DNA from: Collinsella sp.
GTDB taxonomy: Bacteria > Actinomycetota > Coriobacteriia > Coriobacteriales > Coriobacteriaceae
DNA length: 35,668 nt
Direction: 5' to 3'
NCBI GenBank assembly: GCA_022745215.1
Contig: JAIIWC010000009.1
Location: 1-35,668 of the forward strand
Both the position numbers and the translations under genes were made by a program. Numbering within the stretch: position 1 is the stretch's first letter; each line of letters begins with the position of its first letter. The notes beneath the pieces were generated by a model that worked only from the letters and a program-made list of their open reading frames with translations, searched no databases and was not told the origin of the DNA. This document shows positions 31,891 through 35,668 of this stretch, in pieces.

Positions 31891-34131
31891 CTATTTCTTA
31901 AACCGTGCACCCTGGCGTTTTCTGCCCGATGCGAACGTGGAACCCTTGCGGGCCTGCGAACGTAAGCGCTCAATCGTCTCGTCCTCAGACGCACCCTCGA
32001 GCATCGCCCGAATCTGAACGACGGCATCGCGCAGGCGCGCCGCCTCCTCAAAGTCCATGGCGGCAGAAGCGTTACGCATATCCTCTTCCATGGTTTCGAC
32101 GATCCGCACAAGCTCGTCATGCGGCAGTTCTTCCAACTGCTCCGCAAGTGTCTGCTCGGGCGCCACCGTTTCCGGCACGCCACCCTCGCCCGACTCATCG
32201 GGCGTATAGAATGCGCCATGGCCAAGAGAGTCGCCCTTCGAGCGCCCCTTGGAACCCACGGTTTTTTCGGCCTCGGCAATAAAACTTGAGATGTCGTTGA
32301 TGGCCTTGCGCACCGTCTTGGGCACAATGCCATGCTCTTCGTTATATGCCATCTGAATCTCGCGACGGCGCTGCGTCTCCTCGATGGCCTCTTTCATCGA
32401 ATCGGTCACAACGTCCGCATACATGATGACTTCGCCATCGGCGTTACGGGCCGCGCGGCCAATCGTCTGAATCAGCGAACGGCGGTTGCGCAAGAAGCCT
32501 TCCTTATCGGCATCGAGAATTGCCACCAGTGAGACCTCGGGAAGGTCTAGGCCCTCGCGAAGCAGGTTAATGCCAACGAGAACATCGATCTTGCCCTCGC
32601 GCAGCGTTCGCAGGATCTCGACACGGTCCATCGTCGCTGTATCGGAGTGCATGTAATTGACCTTAATGCCGGCATCAAGCAGATGGTCGGTCAGGTCCTC
32701 GGCCATGCGCTTGGTGAGCGTGGTCACCAGCACGCGCTCCTTGCGGGCAACGCGCTCGCGAATCTCGTCCTCAAGATCGTCAATCTGCCCACGAACCGGA
32801 CGCACATCGATCTTGGGGTCGAGCAGACCGGTCGGACGAATAATCTGCTCCACGTCGTTTTGGCTCACCCGCAGCTCGTAATCGCCCGGCGTGGCCGAAA
32901 CATAGATAAACTGGGGTATCCTTGCCTCAAACTCATCGAAACGAAGCGGGCGATTATCGAGTGCCGAGGGCAGGCGAAAACCGTGTTCCACCAGCGTTAC
33001 CTTACGCGAGCGGTCGCCTTCATGCATGCCGCGGATCTGCGGCACCGTCACATGGCTCTCGTCGATGATACAGAGCATGTCCTTAGGAAAGTAATCGATC
33101 AGGGTAAACGGCGGCTCACCCGGCTTGCGACCATCCAGATGACGCGAGTAGTTCTCGATGCCGTTGCAAAAGCCCATCGTCTCGAGCATCTCAAGATCAT
33201 AATCGGTGCGCTGCTGCAGACGCTGCGCCTCGAGCAACTTGTCGGTCGCCTTGAGCTCCGCCACGCGCTTCTCGCACTCTTCGCTGATCGATTTCAGAGC
33301 CGCCTTGACCTTTGGCTTCTCGGTCACGTAATGCGAGGCCGGCCACACGGGAATTGCTTCGTACTCACGCAGCATCTCACCGGTGACCTCATCGATCTCG
33401 GCAATCAGCTCGACCTCGTCACCAAAGAACTCAAACCGCAACGGATGCTCGGCATAAGGCGGATACACGTCGACGACATCACCGCGCACGCGGAACGTGC
33501 CGCGCGCTAGGTCATAGTCATTGCGATCATATTGAATGTCGATAAGTGCATGGATAAAGTCATCGCGCTCGAGCGGCACTTTCTTGTCGACATTCGGCGC
33601 CAGACCCGCATAGTCCTCAGGAGAGCCAATGCCATAGATACACGAGACCGATGCGACAACGATCACATCGCGTCGAGAGAGCAGTGACGCGGTCGCCTGA
33701 TGGCGCAGCATCTCGACCTCTTCGTTAATCGAGGAGTCTTTCTCGATATATGTATCGCTTTGCGGCACATACGCCTCGGGCTGATAGTAGTCGTAGTACG
33801 AGACAAAGTAGACCACAGCGTTGTTGGGAAAGAACTCTTTGAGCTCGCTCGCAAGCTGAGCGGCGAGCGTTTTATTGGGAGCCATGACCAGCGTCGGCTT
33901 CCCCAGGGCCTCAATAGTCTTAGCCATCGTGAAGGTCTTGCCCGAACCAGTCACGCCCAGCAAAACCTGATAGCGATCTCCGTCCCTCACACCCTGCACA
34001 AGCGACTCAATGGCCTTAGGCTGAGAACCTGCAGGCTCATAAGGAGATACAACCTTAAATGGCACCTCAGAGCCCTCAACGCCAAAACGTTTGAGCTCTC
34101 CTCCAACACGCTCAACTTCAAATTCCGCCAT
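31891..34131 (-). CDS. uvrB: Excinuclease ABC subunit B
   Basis: A 746-residue helicase-like core of nucleotide excision repair that receives damaged DNA from UvrA and recruits UvrC. It has Walker A GVTGSGKT (59-66), the damage-probing beta-hairpin region YYDYYQPEAYVP, the DESH box (IIDESHVTVPQIRGM), helicase motif VI with QTIGRAARN, and the C-terminal UVR domain (MRNASAAMDFEEAARLRD). It is longer than the usual 660-690 residues because of an N-terminal tail and a Gly/Glu-rich linker before the UVR domain. AGGAG lies 5 nt before the ATG. It follows coaE and the transglycosylase gene. Confidence 0.97.
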   Translation of the reverse strand: MAEFEVERVGGELKRFGVEGSEVPFKVVSPYEPAGSQPKAIESLVQGVRDGDRYQVLLGVTGSGKTFTMAKTIEALGKPTLVMAPNKTLAAQLASELKEFFPNNAVVYFVSYYDYYQPEAYVPQSDTYIEKDSSINEEVEMLRHQATASLLSRRDVIVVASVSCIYGIGSPEDYAGLAPNVDKKVPLERDDFIHALIDIQYDRNDYDLARGTFRVRGDVVDVYPPYAEHPLRFEFFGDEVELIAEIDEVTGEMLREYEAIPVWPASHYVTEKPKVKAALKSISEECEKRVAELKATDKLLEAQRLQQRTDYDLEMLETMGFCNGIENYSRHLDGRKPGEPPFTLIDYFPKDMLCIIDESHVTVPQIRGMHEGDRSRKVTLVEHGFRLPSALDNRPLRFDEFEARIPQFIYVSATPGDYELRVSQNDVEQIIRPTGLLDPKIDVRPVRGQIDDLEDEIRERVARKERVLVTTLTKRMAEDLTDHLLDAGIKVNYMHSDTATMDRVEILRTLREGKIDVLVGINLLREGLDLPEVSLVAILDADKEGFLRNRRSLIQTIGRAARNADGEVIMYADVVTDSMKEAIEETQRRREIQMAYNEEHGIVPKTVRKAINDISSFIAEAEKTVGSKGRSKGDSLGHGAFYTPDESGEGGVPETVAPEQTLAEQLEELPHDELVRIVETMEEDMRNASAAMDFEEAARLRDAVVQIRAMLEGASEDETIERLRSQARKGSTFASGRKRQGARFKK

Positions 34132-34156
34132 GGATACTCCTAACTCATATATCTGC

Positions 34157-34162
34157 AGTATA
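34157..34162 (-). promoter_or_regulatory. Possible internal -10 box upstream of uvrB
   Basis: TATACT on the minus strand, 26 nt before the uvrB start. No good -35 box and no LexA-like palindrome are seen here. It may give uvrB a promoter of its own. Confidence 0.3.
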
Positions 34163-34182
34163 CGCAGGCGGCAGGCATAGTC

Positions 34183-34764
34183 CTATACGAACCGATCGGG
34201 ATAGAGGGTCTTATAGCGAACCCAGGCATTATTGACACGAATCAGATACGCCTGCGTCTCGGGAAAGGTGATTGCATTATGAAGCGACGTGCTCTGCTGC
34301 GCCCATCCGTCGACATTGCCCATGCCGGCGTTATAGGCGGCAATGGCGCTGTCAGTCGACCCGTTAAAATACGTTAGAAGATACGAAAGATACGCACAGC
34401 CAAACTCGATGTTCGTAGCGGGATCGTTAAGGTTGTCGGCGGAATACTCGCTACCATCGACAAGACCCTTGGCAATCATATCCTGGGCAGTCTCGGGCAT
34501 CAGCTGCATCAATCCCCGAGCGCCTTGATTCGACTCAGCCTCGGGATCCCAATTCGATTCCGACTTTATGACAGCACACACCAGATATGGATCAAGATTG
34601 TGCGAAATGCTCGATTGCTTTACATATGCCTCGTAGTCAATTGGATACAAAGGCTTAAAGAAGGCGGCAGGAGCATACGAGTAGACGAGCGAAATAAAGC
34701 CGAAGACGAGCACAACGGCAAGTGGCGCAACGCGATACCACGTAAAGAAACGTGTCTTAGGCAT
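34183..34764 (-). CDS. Membrane-anchored lytic transglycosylase (SLT domain)
   Basis: A 193-residue protein with an N-terminal membrane anchor (about 13-30) and a soluble-lytic-transglycosylase domain (about 50-185). The catalytic Glu is E69 in IKSESNWDPEAES. The family motifs GARGLMQLMPETA and AIAAYNAGMGNV follow. It would cut peptidoglycan glycan strands with formation of anhydro-muropeptides. Its ATG overlaps the end of coaE by 8 nt (ATGCCTAA), and AAGGAGG lies inside coaE. Confidence 0.92.
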   Translation of the reverse strand: MPKTRFFTWYRVAPLAVVLVFGFISLVYSYAPAAFFKPLYPIDYEAYVKQSSISHNLDPYLVCAVIKSESNWDPEAESNQGARGLMQLMPETAQDMIAKGLVDGSEYSADNLNDPATNIEFGCAYLSYLLTYFNGSTDSAIAAYNAGMGNVDGWAQQSTSLHNAITFPETQAYLIRVNNAWVRYKTLYPDRFV

Positions 34765-35398
34765 CGGCCTCCTCCTTATCCGTTACATCCCCGAAGCCAT
34801 GGCGCACAAGCCATGCGTCCAGTTGTTCAAAGAGCGAATTATCGCCTCCCGCATTATCGATTACCGTCGTAGCGAGATTGCAAAGCGAAGCCTCATCAGG
34901 TTGGCATGCAGAGCGAGCATCAAAATCAGAGGACTCCATACCACGATGAATGGCACGCTCGCGACGAACTGCCAAAGGAGCACTGATAACCAGAATTTCA
35001 TCAGCCAGGCCAAAAGCATCCTCAAAACCAGTCGGGGCAGAAACCTCGACAACCGCAAAGGGATAACGGGGGGACGAAACCGTACAACAAACCGGATCGA
35101 GAATCCTAAGCGAAAGCTGTTCAATGAGAACGGGGTGCACAAGGTCATTGAGCCGTGCGACCGAATCAGGAGAAGCGAAAGCTCGAGAAGCGAGGATGCT
35201 GCGGCGAATGCCGCCCTCCTCATCCAAAATATCCCAGCCAAATTCTTCCGCGAGGGCATTGACGATATCGGAGCCTGGCACATACAGCGATTTGGCAAGC
35301 TCGTCCAGATCGATAAGCATGGCGCCATGAGATTCGAGATAGCGGCAGGCAGTCGACTTACCCGAAGCAATATTGCCCAAGACAAAAACGGTAAACAT
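34757..35398 (-). CDS. coaE: Dephospho-CoA kinase
   Basis: A 213-residue P-loop kinase for the last step of coenzyme A synthesis. The Walker A motif is GNIASGKST (8-16), followed by IDLDELAKSLY (the conserved Asp pair) and the NDLVHP segment. The C-terminal half is more divergent than usual for CoaE, but the N-terminal half and the position next to uvrB support the call. The ATG at 35398 has GGAGG 5 nt upstream; a longer in-frame extension of 43 residues would not fit the family. The 5S rRNA terminator is 128 nt upstream, so coaE has its own promoter in 35399-35525, perhaps with GATAAT as -10 box. Confidence 0.88.
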   Translation of the reverse strand: MFTVFVLGNIASGKSTACRYLESHGAMLIDLDELAKSLYVPGSDIVNALAEEFGWDILDEEGGIRRSILASRAFASPDSVARLNDLVHPVLIEQLSLRILDPVCCTVSSPRYPFAVVEVSAPTGFEDAFGLADEILVISAPLAVRRERAIHRGMESSDFDARSACQPDEASLCNLATTVIDNAGGDNSLFEQLDAWLVRHGFGDVTDKEEADA

Positions 35399-35525
35399 CA
35401 AGTCCTCCCTAACGCCAATGGGAGTTATTATCGCGCAAATACAAAAGAAGGACTCAAAATACAGCCAAACAGTAAGACAAGCTAAAAGAAGGCGAGTTCT
35501 TGTATTACAGCTCTTTATAAAACGC
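35399..35525 (-). promoter_or_regulatory. Upstream region of coaE
   Basis: AT-rich. On the minus strand TTGAGT and GATAAT are spaced by 19 nt, about 35 nt before the start codon. No gene and no LexA-like site is visible. Confidence 0.35.
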
Positions 35526-35553
35526 AAAAAAGGGGAGGCCGCGAAGCCTCCCC
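35526..35553 (-). terminator. Terminator of the rRNA operon
   Basis: A perfect 8-bp stem (GGGGAGGC, 35532-35539, with 35546-35553) and a 6-nt loop, followed on the minus strand by six T. It lies about 40 nt past the 5S rRNA 3' end. Confidence 0.93.
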
Positions 35554-35569
35554 CTTCTTCAAGTCATCA

Positions 35570-35586
35570 GACGGCTCGGTGCCGTC
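35570..35586 (-). other. Small hairpin in the 5S rRNA trailer
   Basis: GACGGC (35570-35575) pairs with GCCGTC (35581-35586) around a 5-nt loop, between the 5S rRNA end and the terminator. It may take part in rRNA 3' processing. Confidence 0.5.
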
Positions 35587-35590
35587 CACC

Positions 35591-35668
35591 GGTCAGCGGC
35601 GCCCTGGCCTCCCACGGGCTGGCCCCGCAGTACTCTCGGCGCGATGGGGCTTAGCTTCCGGGTTCGGA
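35591..35668 (-). rRNA. rrf: 5S ribosomal RNA, 3' part, cut by the window edge
   Basis: The minus strand starts at the window edge with TCCGAACCCGGAAGCTAAG, the universally conserved 5S stretch. It continues with the CGCGCCGA, GTACTGC and CCCGTGGGAG segments, and ends with the 3' strand of the terminal helix (GGCGCCGCTGACC). The 5' part lies outside. The exact 3' end is estimated to within a few bases. The rest of the rRNA operon should lie beyond the right edge. Confidence 0.93.

Noticed and set aside
1..35668. CRISPR array, prophage, insertion sequence or integrase
   Set aside because: No evenly spaced direct repeats, transposase or integrase motifs, or attachment-site duplications were seen by eye on either strand.

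Overview
The window looks like chromosome of a high-GC gut actinobacterium of the class Coriobacteriia, most likely Collinsella. This is inferred from WhiA, an actinobacterial-style RapZ (Arg instead of Lys in the P-loop), twin-arginine lipoprotein signals, the gene order and the 5S rRNA; no database search was possible. No phage, insertion sequence, CRISPR array or tRNA was seen. Almost everything is transcribed on the minus strand, so transcription order runs from high to low coordinates. One four-gene block (25703-31825) is on the plus strand.

From the right end in transcription order: the 3' part of a 5S rRNA with its terminator (35526-35668); coaE, a lytic transglycosylase and uvrB (31891-35398). 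A plus-strand block follows on the map: an LtaS-like sulfatase, the Fe-S carrier Mrp, a BaiN/HI0933-type flavoprotein and a COG2509-type flavoprotein. Back on the minus strand are uvrA, with a good candidate LexA box, and the ybaK-murJ-uvrC operon (18364-25509).

The centre (7639-17998) is a nine-gene unit that reads as a sialic acid uptake and catabolism operon. It holds a Tat-type lipoprotein binding protein, a Dpp/Opp-family permease, a permease-ATPase fusion, a second ATPase, two AXE-family esterases, a NanA-like aldolase, a ROK kinase (NanK) and the epimerase NanE. The ABC transporter would import sialic acid, the esterase would remove O-acetyl groups, NanA would cleave Neu5Ac to ManNAc and pyruvate, and NanK and NanE would give GlcNAc-6-P. 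The second esterase has Gly at the nucleophile position and is probably catalytically dead. Its longer gene gaps carry hairpins without U-tracts, and it ends at a proper terminator.

The left part has rapZ-whiA, gapA (own terminator), the overlapping pgk-tpiA-gpmI unit, secG, and the first 34 codons of a lipoprotein. The backbone coaE-uvrB-uvrA-uvrC-rapZ-whiA-gap-pgk-tpi-secG resembles the order remembered from other Actinobacteria. Two things stand out: the sialic acid operon sits between uvrC and rapZ, and yvcK is missing from between rapZ and whiA.
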